In this document: one piece after another, positions 30,734 to 39,859 of the stretch
Layout: every line of letters begins with the position of its first letter
Position numbering within the stretch: position 1 is the stretch's first letter
DNA from: a virus
DNA length: 64,000 nucleotides
Virus record (IMG/VR): IMGVR_UViG_3300034198_011161
Location: 1-64,000 of that record
Reading direction: 5' to 3' (one strand)
Made by a program: the position numbers and the translations under genes
Notes under the pieces: model-generated
What the model saw: the letters and a program-made list of their open reading frames with translations, nothing else
Databases searched by the model: none
Told to the model about the DNA's origin: nothing

Positions 30734-32048
30734 TGTACCATTCTTTTAAATTGGGAAATGTTTCTGCAAAATTCTTGCCTCTGCGCTGATCATATTGGGC
30801 AAAGAACTCTCGAAAATCGTTGAGCAATTTTGGTCGATCAAATGCTTCCAAGTGTGGGGTTTTAACAATGTCCAAATAGTCAATCAAGCGTTGTATATGA
30901 TTGTGCTCATGCTCTTCCAGCACGTTGGATTCTTTCATACATACAAAAACATCGTTCAATCGACCACGATAATGTGTGCGTAGTTCGTCACTGAGCACTA
31001 ACGGTGATTGAAAACTAGGAAAACGCAGTATGTTGAGCGTGAAACTGATACGGTCTTGATATTGATGTTTTAATTCAATCAACAACTGCAAAAATTCTGG
31101 TAAACTGTCCAAGCACAATGCGTTGATAGTATTCATTATGTGTAATCTGCGTACATTGCTGTTGAGTATTTTGTGTACATTGACCAACCAAGCTGACCAG
31201 TCCAGCCCATCGCGTATGTACTCTGCTTGTAGACCCACGGATTCGTTTGATGTATAGATATCTACTTCCAACCCTTCGATTGAGTCAATCAAACGATCTA
31301 CATCAACCCCCGCTCCAAGATTTGAGTTAATGGCAAGTCTTGTTTGACTCTTGCCTTTGTTAGCTTTAAACCAATCCAACAACTTCCAGGTTTCTCCAGA
31401 CATCAAAGGTTCTCCGCCGGTGATACGTAGTTCTTCTAATGTGCTATGTAGGTCCGATTCCCACCATGCAAAAAAGGCTTTGGCATAGGGATTTGTTTCC
31501 CCAAACCGGTACAATTGCGCTGAGCTATGACTGTGAGTAAAATGATTGCGGCCGTCGCTGACAAGACCAGTATAAGCACCATTACGATCAATATCTCGAA
31601 CCCATGTACTAGAGAAAGCTGGATTACAATAACTGCAGGCAAACTGACAAGTGCGATCAAACGCAATTTCCAATGTGCGTAAATCCACATCTGTTTCAAC
31701 CGGAGTTGCAAATGCTTGATCCAATGCTTGTATAGGATAAATTTTTGATTTGTAAACACGGTCACTGATAGCATCACTGCCCATGTCTTCAATTTTCCAA
31801 CAGTATTCGCAACCAGCTGGGCGTTCGCCCTTTAACATCAACTCACGGTCATGCTTCTTTTGTTGTGTGTTATGCAACAACTTAGGATTCTTTTGTACAG
31901 CATCTGCGTCTACACGATGTGCAGGGGGATGATGACAGCTAGTGGTCATACCTGATCCTAGCCATATAGTGGCATTGTACCACTTGGCTGCACAGAAGCT
32001 ATCACTCTTGGTGTCTAGCACTTGTTTACGAAATTCTAAATCATTCAT
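30723..32048 (-). CDS. Radical SAM protein with N-terminal twitch-like domain (copy D, SCHHPP subclass), 441 aa
   Basis: ATG 32048 overlaps the preceding gene by 8 nt; an upstream TTG is less likely. The N-terminal set differs: C19, C38 in SCHHPP in place of the CC pair, and C80/C83 (GCEYC). Radical SAM C134-x3-C138-x2-C141 (CQFACSYCNP), ITGGEPLM. Only copy E shares the SC-x-HPP form, so D and E form a subclass, perhaps with a His ligand or a smaller auxiliary cluster. Confidence 0.8.
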   Translation of the reverse strand: MNDLEFRKQVLDTKSDSFCAAKWYNATIWLGSGMTTSCHHPPAHRVDADAVQKNPKLLHNTQQKKHDRELMLKGERPAGCEYCWKIEDMGSDAISDRVYKSKIYPIQALDQAFATPVETDVDLRTLEIAFDRTCQFACSYCNPAFSSTWVRDIDRNGAYTGLVSDGRNHFTHSHSSAQLYRFGETNPYAKAFFAWWESDLHSTLEELRITGGEPLMSGETWKLLDWFKANKGKSQTRLAINSNLGAGVDVDRLIDSIEGLEVDIYTSNESVGLQAEYIRDGLDWSAWLVNVHKILNSNVRRLHIMNTINALCLDSLPEFLQLLIELKHQYQDRISFTLNILRFPSFQSPLVLSDELRTHYRGRLNDVFVCMKESNVLEEHEHNHIQRLIDYLDIVKTPHLEAFDRPKLLNDFREFFAQYDQRRGKNFAETFPNLKEWYNGL

Positions 32049-33186
32049 CAAAACGATGCTTTCGGATAAATTGGGCAAAACGATCAGGAAATTCTTTGCG
32101 TATTTGGAGTCTTATTTCCGCGAGATGTTGCTGATTGTATTTACACACAGTATAACATTCTTTTAAGAAACTTGCAAGATCTTGTTGACATAAATCCTCT
32201 ACTATGTCAGCTATACGATCTATTCGTTGCTGATTGTTATCAATGGTGTCAAATGATTCATCGATTATACCATCAAATGTTTGAAATCCCAAATTGCGAA
32301 TATCTCTATAATAGCCAGCATTGGCCACAGCTATCCATGGGTGGCCCATGGCCAATGGTTTGGCTATCTTTTCTGTGCGGAAACTGTAAGGATATTCAAA
32401 TACAGTTTCGGTTACCAGACTAAAGTAAGTGTCGACATAGGGTTCGGCTTTTAAGTATATTTCACCCCAGTTGTTGTCAAATAGATCAAGTTTGACAAAG
32501 CTGGCGTTTGCCTGACCCACACGATCAGCGTAGCGGTCAACTTCGTATTGCTTAGGCAAGTACTTGATTTCCGTGTCGGTATACATTAAGTTCTTGTTAT
32601 CGACCATCAGTTGAATATCAGTAGAGCGTGTGAGTCTACAGTCTAGGTTGGTCCACACTGCTTGATCCAACAGCTTACTCAGTTTAAATCGTTCTATTAG
32701 ATACTTGCGTGTGGGCCTAGCACGTCCGTTTAAAAATAAGAACTTATAAGGCTTGCATGTTTTAGCGTATATTTCTTCTGTACGAGCTTGTGCTTGAATA
32801 TTTTCTTCGTAGTCCAATACTTTGGGCAGAAAGTTTTCATATGTTAAACATGGCCATCCCGGCTCAATATCTCCTCCGCCCACAAGTAAAATCTTACCGG
32901 ATTGTACATCTTGTGCCATGTCCTGAGCATAACACTTGGCGCGAATGGTTTCGGATCCTTCCATTGGATTACTGTGTACAATGCGGCAACCATGATTATC
33001 CATCATGTCTTGAATGCGTGAGCGATAGCCGGCAAACTGATTACGCCCAATAACATATATTGCTCCGGGCACAGTTTCATGCTCTTTTAACTCCCAAAAA
33101 CAATCATCTGCTTGGGATTCTATTAAGTCATATATTTCACTAAATGTGTCAACTATTAACTTACGCTTGCCTAGCATGGTACTCAC
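32041..33186 (-). CDS. Phage glycosyltransferase-like protein, 381 aa
   Basis: Paralogue of the proteins at 22088 and 23163: FRTEKIAKPLAMGHPWIAVA, then NAGYYRDIRNLGFQTFDGII, near residue 280. The GGGDIEPGW segment and NGRARPTRKYLIERF belong to the variable N-terminal half. GTG 33186 follows GGTGGAAAGAAT; ATG 33177 is an alternative. It sits between radical SAM copies D and E, with overlaps on both sides. Glycosyl transfer is inferred from the shared signature only. Confidence 0.6.
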   Translation of the reverse strand: MSTMLGKRKLIVDTFSEIYDLIESQADDCFWELKEHETVPGAIYVIGRNQFAGYRSRIQDMMDNHGCRIVHSNPMEGSETIRAKCYAQDMAQDVQSGKILLVGGGDIEPGWPCLTYENFLPKVLDYEENIQAQARTEEIYAKTCKPYKFLFLNGRARPTRKYLIERFKLSKLLDQAVWTNLDCRLTRSTDIQLMVDNKNLMYTDTEIKYLPKQYEVDRYADRVGQANASFVKLDLFDNNWGEIYLKAEPYVDTYFSLVTETVFEYPYSFRTEKIAKPLAMGHPWIAVANAGYYRDIRNLGFQTFDGIIDESFDTIDNNQQRIDRIADIVEDLCQQDLASFLKECYTVCKYNQQHLAEIRLQIRKEFPDRFAQFIRKHRFDE

Positions 33187-34576
33187 ATTCTTTCCACCAT
33201 GCAGTCATTTCTGGAAATGTTGCTAAAAAATCAGTACCACGTCTACGATCGTGTTCTGCAAAGAAACGGTAAAAGTCTGCTTTGTTTTGTTGAACATATT
33301 GCGCATCTAATTTCTGCCCATCTCGCATCCAGGCAATGTCTCTGTCCAATCTAGACAATTCATAATCTTTGAATCCGTGAAATGGATCATCGACAGTTTC
33401 TAAGTTTTTCATCATCCACGCCCATGTTTGTTCCAGTTGGTCCACGTAGCTTTCGGGCAACAATTGCAGGCTTTGCCATGTGGGTGTACGTAACACCGGA
33501 GTGTCGAACCACACACGTTGATATGTTTGTGAATATATTTTACGTAGTCCCAGTATACCAGCCATCAACTTACCCAGTCCAGTGACACTGAGATTGTTCA
33601 TGGTCACAATAAAAGTAATTGAATTACGTCCTGGAATTTCAGTTAAGAATTGATTCACTCTGTCCCAAAGCAAATCAAAATCCAACCCGTCACGAATGTA
33701 TTCCGCTTGCTCCATCCACGAGTCCAGACTCACAAACTGCATAAAGTGTTCAATCTTTTGACCCTCACACAACTGCTTTACATAGCCCAAGTATCGGTTC
33801 CATGAACGTTCATCCACAGAAAAGTTTGATGTTACATTTAGATGTAGGTCTGGTTTGGGATTGGCCAACACATAATCTAATACTCTATAGGTGTTTTTGT
33901 CCAGCATGGGCTCACCGCCAGTCATACGGAAGTGTGCTAATTCTGGATACAGCGTGGGCCACCATTGCCAAAATGCATCCACATAGGGGTTCTCTTCTCT
34001 TACAGGTATTGGCCTGTTACGACCAGTGAAGTGACTAGGAGCATTGTGTTCAGTGCTAGTAGGATAACCGCCAAACTGATCCACTTCCTGTTGCCAGGAA
34101 CTGCTAAATTGAGGACTACAGTAACTACATTTAAGATTGCAAGCGTGATTAAAATTAACTTCCACATAACTAGGTATAACATCTTCATCTCCGTTGGAAT
34201 TGGTTATTGCATCAAAGTCTTTGGCCGCCCATGGTTCACCTGATCGATAGTGTCTATCACTTAGTTTGCCGTTATCCTCCATTGTCCAGCAGTAAGAGCA
34301 CTCTTGTGGACGCTCTTGCTTGAGCATGATCTTGCGTTGCTCTTTTTTGTGTGCTGTGTTATGCAAAGCACTGGGATTATCTTTTAATACATTGGCATCA
34401 ATTACGTGCAATGGTGGATGATAACAACTGTTGTTGAGTCCAGTTGGTAGATGTAGGCTAACTTGTTTCCATTTGGCCAAACAGAGTGCTGATCCTAGAT
34501 TGGATTTCATTTGCTCTGCTGAACTTAGGAATATAGATTTAAAATCCGTTGTAACATTGTCGTCTTTGTTATTCAT
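33161..34576 (-). CDS. Radical SAM protein with N-terminal twitch-like domain (copy E, SCYHPP subclass), 471 aa
   Basis: The longest copy. C32, C51 in SCYHPP, and C93/C96 (ECSYC) in the N-terminal domain; radical SAM C146-x3-C150-x2-C153 (CNLKCSYCSP); MTGGEPML for SAM. It shares with copy D the LHNTAHKKEQRKIMLK-like linker (HNTQQKKHDRELMLK in D), so these two arose by a recent duplication now separated by a glycosyltransferase gene. It overlaps its neighbours by 26 and 8 nt. Confidence 0.8.
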   Translation of the reverse strand: MNNKDDNVTTDFKSIFLSSAEQMKSNLGSALCLAKWKQVSLHLPTGLNNSCYHPPLHVIDANVLKDNPSALHNTAHKKEQRKIMLKQERPQECSYCWTMEDNGKLSDRHYRSGEPWAAKDFDAITNSNGDEDVIPSYVEVNFNHACNLKCSYCSPQFSSSWQQEVDQFGGYPTSTEHNAPSHFTGRNRPIPVREENPYVDAFWQWWPTLYPELAHFRMTGGEPMLDKNTYRVLDYVLANPKPDLHLNVTSNFSVDERSWNRYLGYVKQLCEGQKIEHFMQFVSLDSWMEQAEYIRDGLDFDLLWDRVNQFLTEIPGRNSITFIVTMNNLSVTGLGKLMAGILGLRKIYSQTYQRVWFDTPVLRTPTWQSLQLLPESYVDQLEQTWAWMMKNLETVDDPFHGFKDYELSRLDRDIAWMRDGQKLDAQYVQQNKADFYRFFAEHDRRRGTDFLATFPEMTAWWKECEYHARQA

Positions 34577-35696
34577 ATTCGTGATTTTTCAAAATATTGT
34601 CAATGGCTATAGATTTAAAAGGCAGTAGATCAAACAATTTTTCACCTCGTAGATTGTCTAATAGTAGTATATGTGATATAGTTTGTGCAAATAGACATTG
34701 GTTAATATTGTTATTGATTAAATTTTTAATTTGTAGTACCATCTCTTTATCAATGTTGTAACTAGATTCAATGGCATTGATTTTATCCAGTGCCAATGAT
34801 TTTAAATTGTCTGGCACTACATTTAATGCTAGATAGTCTGGACCAGTCAGTACTATCGGGTAAACTTTGATATTATTTGACTTGGCATACTTGTATAATT
34901 CGTCAATGAACCAAATATTTAAAATACTTAATACTGGAGATAAGCCAATATTAATATTATTTTGTGAGTTTTCTAATAGTTGTTCTAGATTTGATTTTAT
35001 TTTAGGCCAACTGGTTCCGGATCTGATGTATTCCAATGGTTCACCAACAGCATCAATGCTGCATTGTATGTTAACATTTTTGAACTTTTTCCAAATATCA
35101 ATGATATTTTTATCTTTATACTTTATTGTAGTTAAATTAGTATTATACATCAGTGATATCTGAAAGGATTTCCCGGCATCAATCAATTCCTCAAGTAATT
35201 TCCAGTGGTCGCTGGATATCAAGGGTTCACCGCCGGTAAAGTACATCCAGTGCAGTGAATCGGTAATCAACAACTTTTTATAATCAAATAGGTCTTGACT
35301 TTGTATTATAGGAAATCTATCAAGTTCTTCTGCCCATTGGCTGCTAAAATGTGGTCCACAATATCTACATTTTAAATTACAAAAATTGGTATTTCTAATA
35401 TCAACAAATTGTAGTCCTGCAGCAGGTGTTACTGTTTCATTGAACATGCTTCTGTAACTTTTTAATCCGTTATATTCCGCGGCAGCACATTTACTGCATG
35501 GGTGTTCCTGAGGGCAATCTTGTGTTTTTAAGTCTATAAATCTATTAGGATTTGATAATTCTGATATAGGTTTTAAATAGTCGCTGGCAACTTGACAACA
35601 AGGACCAATTTTACCGTTAGGGAAAACTGTTACACCGTGATCAATGGCGGCGCATGTCCAACTCAATTTACCAACCTTCCTGTTGTCTAATAACAT
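34569..35696 (-). CDS. Radical SAM protein with N-terminal twitch/SPASM-like domain (copy F), 375 aa
   Basis: ATG 35696 follows GAGAAATTG. It is the shortest copy. N-terminal cysteines C15, C33-C34 (GPCC), C61, C67 and C70; radical SAM C106-x3-C110-x2-C113 (CNLKCRYCGP); FTGGEPLI. The C-terminal part is more Ile/Asn/Lys-rich than the other copies, and the DNA is visibly more AT-rich, hinting at a separate origin. It overlaps the upstream gene by 29 nt. Confidence 0.8.
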   Translation of the reverse strand: MLLDNRKVGKLSWTCAAIDHGVTVFPNGKIGPCCQVASDYLKPISELSNPNRFIDLKTQDCPQEHPCSKCAAAEYNGLKSYRSMFNETVTPAAGLQFVDIRNTNFCNLKCRYCGPHFSSQWAEELDRFPIIQSQDLFDYKKLLITDSLHWMYFTGGEPLISSDHWKLLEELIDAGKSFQISLMYNTNLTTIKYKDKNIIDIWKKFKNVNIQCSIDAVGEPLEYIRSGTSWPKIKSNLEQLLENSQNNINIGLSPVLSILNIWFIDELYKYAKSNNIKVYPIVLTGPDYLALNVVPDNLKSLALDKINAIESSYNIDKEMVLQIKNLINNNINQCLFAQTISHILLLDNLRGEKLFDLLPFKSIAIDNILKNHEYE

Positions 35697-36594
35697 CAAT
35701 TTCTCTAACCATCACACCTTGATTGTGCCAATTACTACGATAGTGTCTCTTGAAGAAGCAACTTTGTTCTGCAAACATTGACATCACAGGTAAATCCAGT
35801 TGTGTAGACAAATCCTCAGCCACACGGTTGGCCAATAACTCCGGATCTTGTTCTGCCACTGTTGACCATAATTCTTCCAAGGCATCAAAACTCTGCACCT
35901 GTCGATAATCCCAATCAGTGAGCATGGTCATGTATGTGCCCATTCTTGCGCCAGCAATGGACCATAATCCGTAATCTACATCTGCACCCACATTGTGCCA
36001 TATGGTCAAATGGTCTAAGTTGCGTTGATGCACACGATCTCGAAACTCTGTGACTGTGGGTTTCGAGCCTTTGTTCAAGCACATCTTGACACCTTCGCGG
36101 AATCCTGCACGCCAAGCATGACGAGCCGATCCATTGGGATATGTGGTTGAATAGCAATCGTGCATGGCCCAGTACAATGGATCAAAACAAAACTCCACCA
36201 CAGTTTCGTCTCTGCCGTCAGTGATTTCATGTGTTTTCATAGTGTTCACAAATGACCGTGTCCATGAACTCAGTCCACCGTTGCCGTACATCAAGCCATT
36301 GACATGATTACGAGCTCTCCAGCGAAACACCGCTGATTCATACCGATCATCCTTTAACTCTAAAGTCAAGTTAAAAAACTTCTCGTCAGGCAAGTTGTCA
36401 CCATCAATCAAAACAAATCGTTCAGTGTCACTGGCCGCAGCTGCTGCCTTGTGTGCGGCATCACTGCCTTTGACTCCATCCACACGTCGGGCCCATGGCA
36501 CCATGTTGCGTATCTTTACCCAGAATTCTTCCTTCTGTGGTTCGTCGTAGGAGAGATATATGCAGTCCAAATCTGCTATGTCAATCTTGGTCAT
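35668..36594 (-). CDS. GT-A-like glycosyltransferase, 308 aa
   Basis: ATG 36594 is taken because it overlaps the preceding stop; an upstream in-frame start exists. LDCIYLSYDEP and RFVLIDGDNLPD (D-x-D for a metal/nucleotide-sugar) resemble family-2-like GT-A proteins. The segment RARNHVNGLMYGNGG and AWRAGFRE is shared with the C-terminal module of the 531-residue protein at 20494, so both belong to one phage family. Probably cytoplasmic sugar transfer; donor and acceptor unknown. Confidence 0.65.
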   Translation of the reverse strand: MTKIDIADLDCIYLSYDEPQKEEFWVKIRNMVPWARRVDGVKGSDAAHKAAAAASDTERFVLIDGDNLPDEKFFNLTLELKDDRYESAVFRWRARNHVNGLMYGNGGLSSWTRSFVNTMKTHEITDGRDETVVEFCFDPLYWAMHDCYSTTYPNGSARHAWRAGFREGVKMCLNKGSKPTVTEFRDRVHQRNLDHLTIWHNVGADVDYGLWSIAGARMGTYMTMLTDWDYRQVQSFDALEELWSTVAEQDPELLANRVAEDLSTQLDLPVMSMFAEQSCFFKRHYRSNWHNQGVMVREIDVIRQQEGW

Positions 36595-36928
36595 TCTGCT
36601 TAAACCTCCATTTAATATGTTTTTGATCTTCGGACACAACTATACAAATATCTTTGTAATGACATGCTGTTCCTATAGTACCGGGTCTTAGTTTAGCAGT
36701 GAGTGCCACAGTATTATTTTTTAATTTTCCATTGACTACTCGCACTTTGGATGACGACAGTGCATATGTTTCTTGATCAATGTCAATGTAATTACCTGGT
36801 AAATCTTCCATGCTGTAAAATAAAGGATATCCTTGATCATCATGGTATAGTCTATAGAATATTGGCAACGTTGATTCAATTTGCTGACCCCATGCTGACC
36901 AAAAATTATCTGTTGTATCTTTGCTCAT
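36581..36928 (-). CDS. Conserved-looking small phage protein, 115 aa
   Basis: The segment FYRLYHDDQGYPLFYSMEDL, then PGNYIDIDQETYA, looks like a small protein widespread in T4-like marine phages. Function unknown. ATG 36928 overlaps the stop of the preceding gene (ATGA); another ATG 12 nt upstream is possible. Its end overlaps the next gene by 14 nt. Confidence 0.65.
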   Translation of the reverse strand: MSKDTTDNFWSAWGQQIESTLPIFYRLYHDDQGYPLFYSMEDLPGNYIDIDQETYALSSSKVRVVNGKLKNNTVALTAKLRPGTIGTACHYKDICIVVSEDQKHIKWRFKQNDQD

Positions 36929-37713
36929 TCTACTCGCCATTGTTTGTTATGGTAGTGAACAAATCCCCATTGTGCCACTGTGTTGATTCTTAGCCCCGGG
37001 TCGGTGTTTTCCCAGATCAATTCTTGAGTCCAATCTGAGGTCAGTGTTGGTATAACATGGCGTTTCATGTGGACTATACTGGGGCCTAGATTGTCTGGCA
37101 ATGTACAATGTTCCTCTCCCATAATTGTTGCGGCCATGGCATATACCACGTCTGTAGTAGGTTCTGCATCTGGAAACTTCAACAATGTTTTATAACTGTC
37201 CCAGTGTTCAAAAATATTTTTTACATGTTGAAAAAACTGTTTGGCCAATGGACTGACTCTCCAATAGGTTATAGCATTGTATACGTCAGGCAATTGATTT
37301 TTATCAAACAGTTTTCTATAAAATCTGCAATCACTGATATTGTCGTAAAAATCTCTACAACCCTTGCTGATCACAAGGTCCTTTTTTTCAAACAAGGTCC
37401 ACCAATGATCCACTGGACCAGCGGCAATCATGTCTGCTTCTAGTTTGATTGTTTGTCTAAATGGACTACCAGCAAAACATTGCCAGTCATTGCTTAATTT
37501 CCAACTATGATTATTGCTACAATCTCCGTACGGCAATATTTTTACAAAGTCAAACACTGGATCACTGTATGGTTGGTCAGTGAGCAAGCATATTTGTGCA
37601 GTTGGATGCCATAATTTAATACTTTGTGCCAGCTGTCGAGCACATGCCACGTAGTCAACATCTCGGGTGTTGACCGCTGGTATTAGGTACCCACGTTCAC
37701 TTTGAATTGGCAA
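36925..37713 (-). CDS. GT-A-like glycosyltransferase, 262 aa
   Basis: The segment SIKLWHPTAQICLLTD, then TIKLEADMIAAGPVDHWW, resembles GT8-like or related GT-A proteins with a D-x-D-equivalent EAD motif around residue 92. The TTG start at 37713 is chosen because GGGGAACC lies 8 nt upstream and no in-frame ATG fits. It overlaps the preceding gene by 17 nt. Together with the next gene it forms a pair of similar-size transferases. Confidence 0.55.
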   Translation of the reverse strand: MPIQSERGYLIPAVNTRDVDYVACARQLAQSIKLWHPTAQICLLTDQPYSDPVFDFVKILPYGDCSNNHSWKLSNDWQCFAGSPFRQTIKLEADMIAAGPVDHWWTLFEKKDLVISKGCRDFYDNISDCRFYRKLFDKNQLPDVYNAITYWRVSPLAKQFFQHVKNIFEHWDSYKTLLKFPDAEPTTDVVYAMAATIMGEEHCTLPDNLGPSIVHMKRHVIPTLTSDWTQELIWENTDPGLRINTVAQWGFVHYHNKQWRVE

Positions 37714-38503
37714 TTAGGTTCCCCAAATGTCGTTTGCCCATGGCATGAAAATCTTGATTTTTTATATGTATCCATTTGAGCTGATTTTGAGAATTGATAA
37801 AATTAATTTTATAGCAATCTTGCTCAATGTATTCTAACGTTTGTCCCGAAGTCAACGATGCCAGATCCCAGGGAATTTGTGCGTGATCGAGTGCGTGTCC
37901 ATTGACCATGCCCAATGCAATACTCAGTGCATGATCGTTGCGATAGGTAGATCTAGGAATTTGATAAACTTGTCTATAGTGCGACCAATTTTCTCTAATC
38001 ATTTTCATTGAATCAAACAGTAGTTTGACGCCAGTGCTACGTCGAAATAACATCACAGTGGCCCACCACATGGGCATTCGATACTTACCAAATTGATTTA
38101 AATCGTCAAATGATTGTAGCCCTGTTATATCGTAGGCTTGTTGATGTGCTAAAAAATCTTCCGAACATGAAAACAATACCCTTAATTGGTCACTGGCCAC
38201 CACATAGTCGGCATCCAAAACCAAGGTATGATCCCAGGGACTGATGTCATAGGCATCCACTCTATTGCCATTGTACCAGGTAACTACTTGGTCAATGTCG
38301 CCAAAGTGCCGCATGCTGGGTTCGCGAGCTGTGGCCAATACTATTTGTTCAAAATTATAGTGTGACGGAATATGTTCAATGTCAGTGACCACACAAGTTG
38401 GCAATCCAAGATGTCTGCGAATGTTTTGAGCACTCCAATTGGCCATACTCAAATAATCAAGTTGATCATTGTTGAATGCAAAAATCAATGCACCTTGGGT
38501 CAT
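37697..38503 (-). CDS. GT-A-like glycosyltransferase with DAD motif, 268 aa
   Basis: The frame begins upstream, but ATG 38503 overlaps the stop of the first gene (ATGA). TLVLDADYVVA (about residues 92-102) is a typical D-x-D site of GT-A enzymes. MWWATVMLFRRS and YRNDHALSIALG are seen in phage proteins of this type. Soluble and cytoplasmic. It would attach a sugar to an unknown acceptor. Confidence 0.6.
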   Translation of the reverse strand: MTQGALIFAFNNDQLDYLSMANWSAQNIRRHLGLPTCVVTDIEHIPSHYNFEQIVLATAREPSMRHFGDIDQVVTWYNGNRVDAYDISPWDHTLVLDADYVVASDQLRVLFSCSEDFLAHQQAYDITGLQSFDDLNQFGKYRMPMWWATVMLFRRSTGVKLLFDSMKMIRENWSHYRQVYQIPRSTYRNDHALSIALGMVNGHALDHAQIPWDLASLTSGQTLEYIEQDCYKINFINSQNQLKWIHIKNQDFHAMGKRHLGNLIANSK

Positions 38504-38805
38504 CTGTTTTTGTTGGCTTCTTGAAATTCCACTAACCATGCATTCATTTGCTCTTGCAATCGTTCCTTCATAAACTCGCACACTTGCTTGGCATTTACTT
38601 CAACGGGATTTTCGTATAAATCTTGTACAACAATTGGCTTGTCGCCGTACAAACTTAAAAATGTTATCATTTCAGGAGTTGCTCGAAACATGCCGCCATT
38701 CCATGCAAATGTCATTTTGCCTTGGTATTTTTCTTTGAGCAGTCGACGAGTAGCAACGTGCTCAAATCGAGCTCGTGAGTGAGAAACTAGTTGATCAGTA
38801 TTCAT
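38500..38805 (-). CDS. Conserved-looking small phage protein, 101 aa (first gene of the operon)
   Basis: The segment LVSHSRARFEHVATRRLLKE, KYQGKMTFAWNGGMFRATPE and EQMNAW resemble a small protein common in T4-like marine phages. Function unknown. ATG 38805 is only 6 nt after a -10 box, without a ribosome site, so it may be translated from a leaderless mRNA. It leads the 15-gene minus-strand operon. Confidence 0.65.
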   Translation of the reverse strand: MNTDQLVSHSRARFEHVATRRLLKEKYQGKMTFAWNGGMFRATPEMITFLSLYGDKPIVVQDLYENPVEVNAKQVCEFMKERLQEQMNAWLVEFQEANKNR

Positions 38806-38811
38806 AGATTA

Positions 38812-38840
38812 ATTGTACAACATATTTTGAAAAAAGTAAA
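38812..38840 (-). promoter_or_regulatory. Sigma70-like promoter of the radical SAM operon
   Basis: On the minus strand TTTACT (38840-38835), 17-nt spacer, TACAAT (38817-38812). It lies just behind the terminator of the tail operon and 6 nt before the first start codon. Confidence 0.55.
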
Positions 38841-38857
38841 GGGCGCGAACGCCCTTT
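38829..38857 (-). terminator. Rho-independent terminator of the tail operon
   Basis: AAAGGGCG/CGCCCTTT with a 4-nt loop (38838-38857) is followed on the minus strand by ACTTTTTT. It separates the structural genes from the radical SAM operon. Confidence 0.85.
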
Positions 38858-38875
38858 TGGTAAAGCTGAGGTTGA

Positions 38876-39859
38876 TTACGCTACAGTGGCTGCTACAGTT
38901 GGTGTGCCCCAAGTATTGGTTAGATTGTTTGTGCTTGGTGGAAAATATGTGACCACTGTTGCGGGTGCTGTACCAAATGAAATACCTGTTGTAGTTGTGC
39001 CGCCTGAAATATTGTCGTTTGGAAAGAAGCCGCCGCCTGGATCAGTCCAGAGTGTTGTTAACGTAATCGCAGTGCCGCCTGCGTTGACACTGGCATTGAT
39101 TTGAATAAATTGATCAGTGTACAAATATGTATCGGCAAACTGTTTGTAAATAGTTGTTGGCGTTGTTGTCAAATCATAGAATCCGGTTGTGGTGGCCAAG
39201 GTAGTTGGAGTTCCAGTGCCACCTATGCTAGTGGTGCCGGTGTATGCTGTACCTGCAATGGTCTGTGTGGCTGTTCCGCCGGTGATATAGATATCACCTA
39301 CCAATGTATTGGCCAAATCATTCCACTCGTCATCAGCTGTTGTGCCTGTGGATGTTTTTGATGTTTCCCACTTGATACGTCCGCCTGCGTTGAAGAAATA
39401 TCTGGCACTGGCAGCATTGGCAAATGTGATTGTGTGTGTGAATGTTATGGTCCAAGGATCGCCTCCAGAACCAGTGGCCGAGTCTTTGCTTGATGTGCCT
39501 GTCCACGCTGTATACTGGGTGCCACTTGCAGCAGCACTACCACGGTTGGTTGTAAGGTTAGTCAAGTCTGTGTTGAGTGCCGCCAAAATAGCAATGGTAC
39601 CTCCTGCTACTGGATTGGTTCTTGATGTGATTGCAGTGCCTTGATGACTGGCTATTGTGCTGATACGACTGTTTAAACTGGCCCACTGGGTAGCAGACAC
39701 TATTGCACCTGCAGCCACAGTGTCTAATATTGTTGATTGTCCGTATCCAATGTCCGTGGCGCCGGTGCCCCAAATGCTATTAGCGTTTGCTCCTGCGGTG
39801 GTGGATGCAAATCCATTGTAATCTGTTGCTTGTATTAATCCGCCTACTGAATATGTCAT
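38876..39859 (-). CDS. Virion structural protein (tail fibre-like), 327 aa
   Basis: The N-terminus YNGFASTTAGANANSIWGTG, then ATDIGYGQ, is a signature of structural proteins of T4-like marine phages. The body is Thr/Ser/Gly/Ala-rich with short beta-strands and no helix, as in fibre or head-decoration proteins. AAAGGGAAAC precedes the ATG. It is the last gene of the structural operon. Its location on the virion cannot be told. Confidence 0.6.
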   Translation of the reverse strand: MTYSVGGLIQATDYNGFASTTAGANANSIWGTGATDIGYGQSTILDTVAAGAIVSATQWASLNSRISTIASHQGTAITSRTNPVAGGTIAILAALNTDLTNLTTNRGSAAASGTQYTAWTGTSSKDSATGSGGDPWTITFTHTITFANAASARYFFNAGGRIKWETSKTSTGTTADDEWNDLANTLVGDIYITGGTATQTIAGTAYTGTTSIGGTGTPTTLATTTGFYDLTTTPTTIYKQFADTYLYTDQFIQINASVNAGGTAITLTTLWTDPGGGFFPNDNISGGTTTTGISFGTAPATVVTYFPPSTNNLTNTWGTPTVAATVA

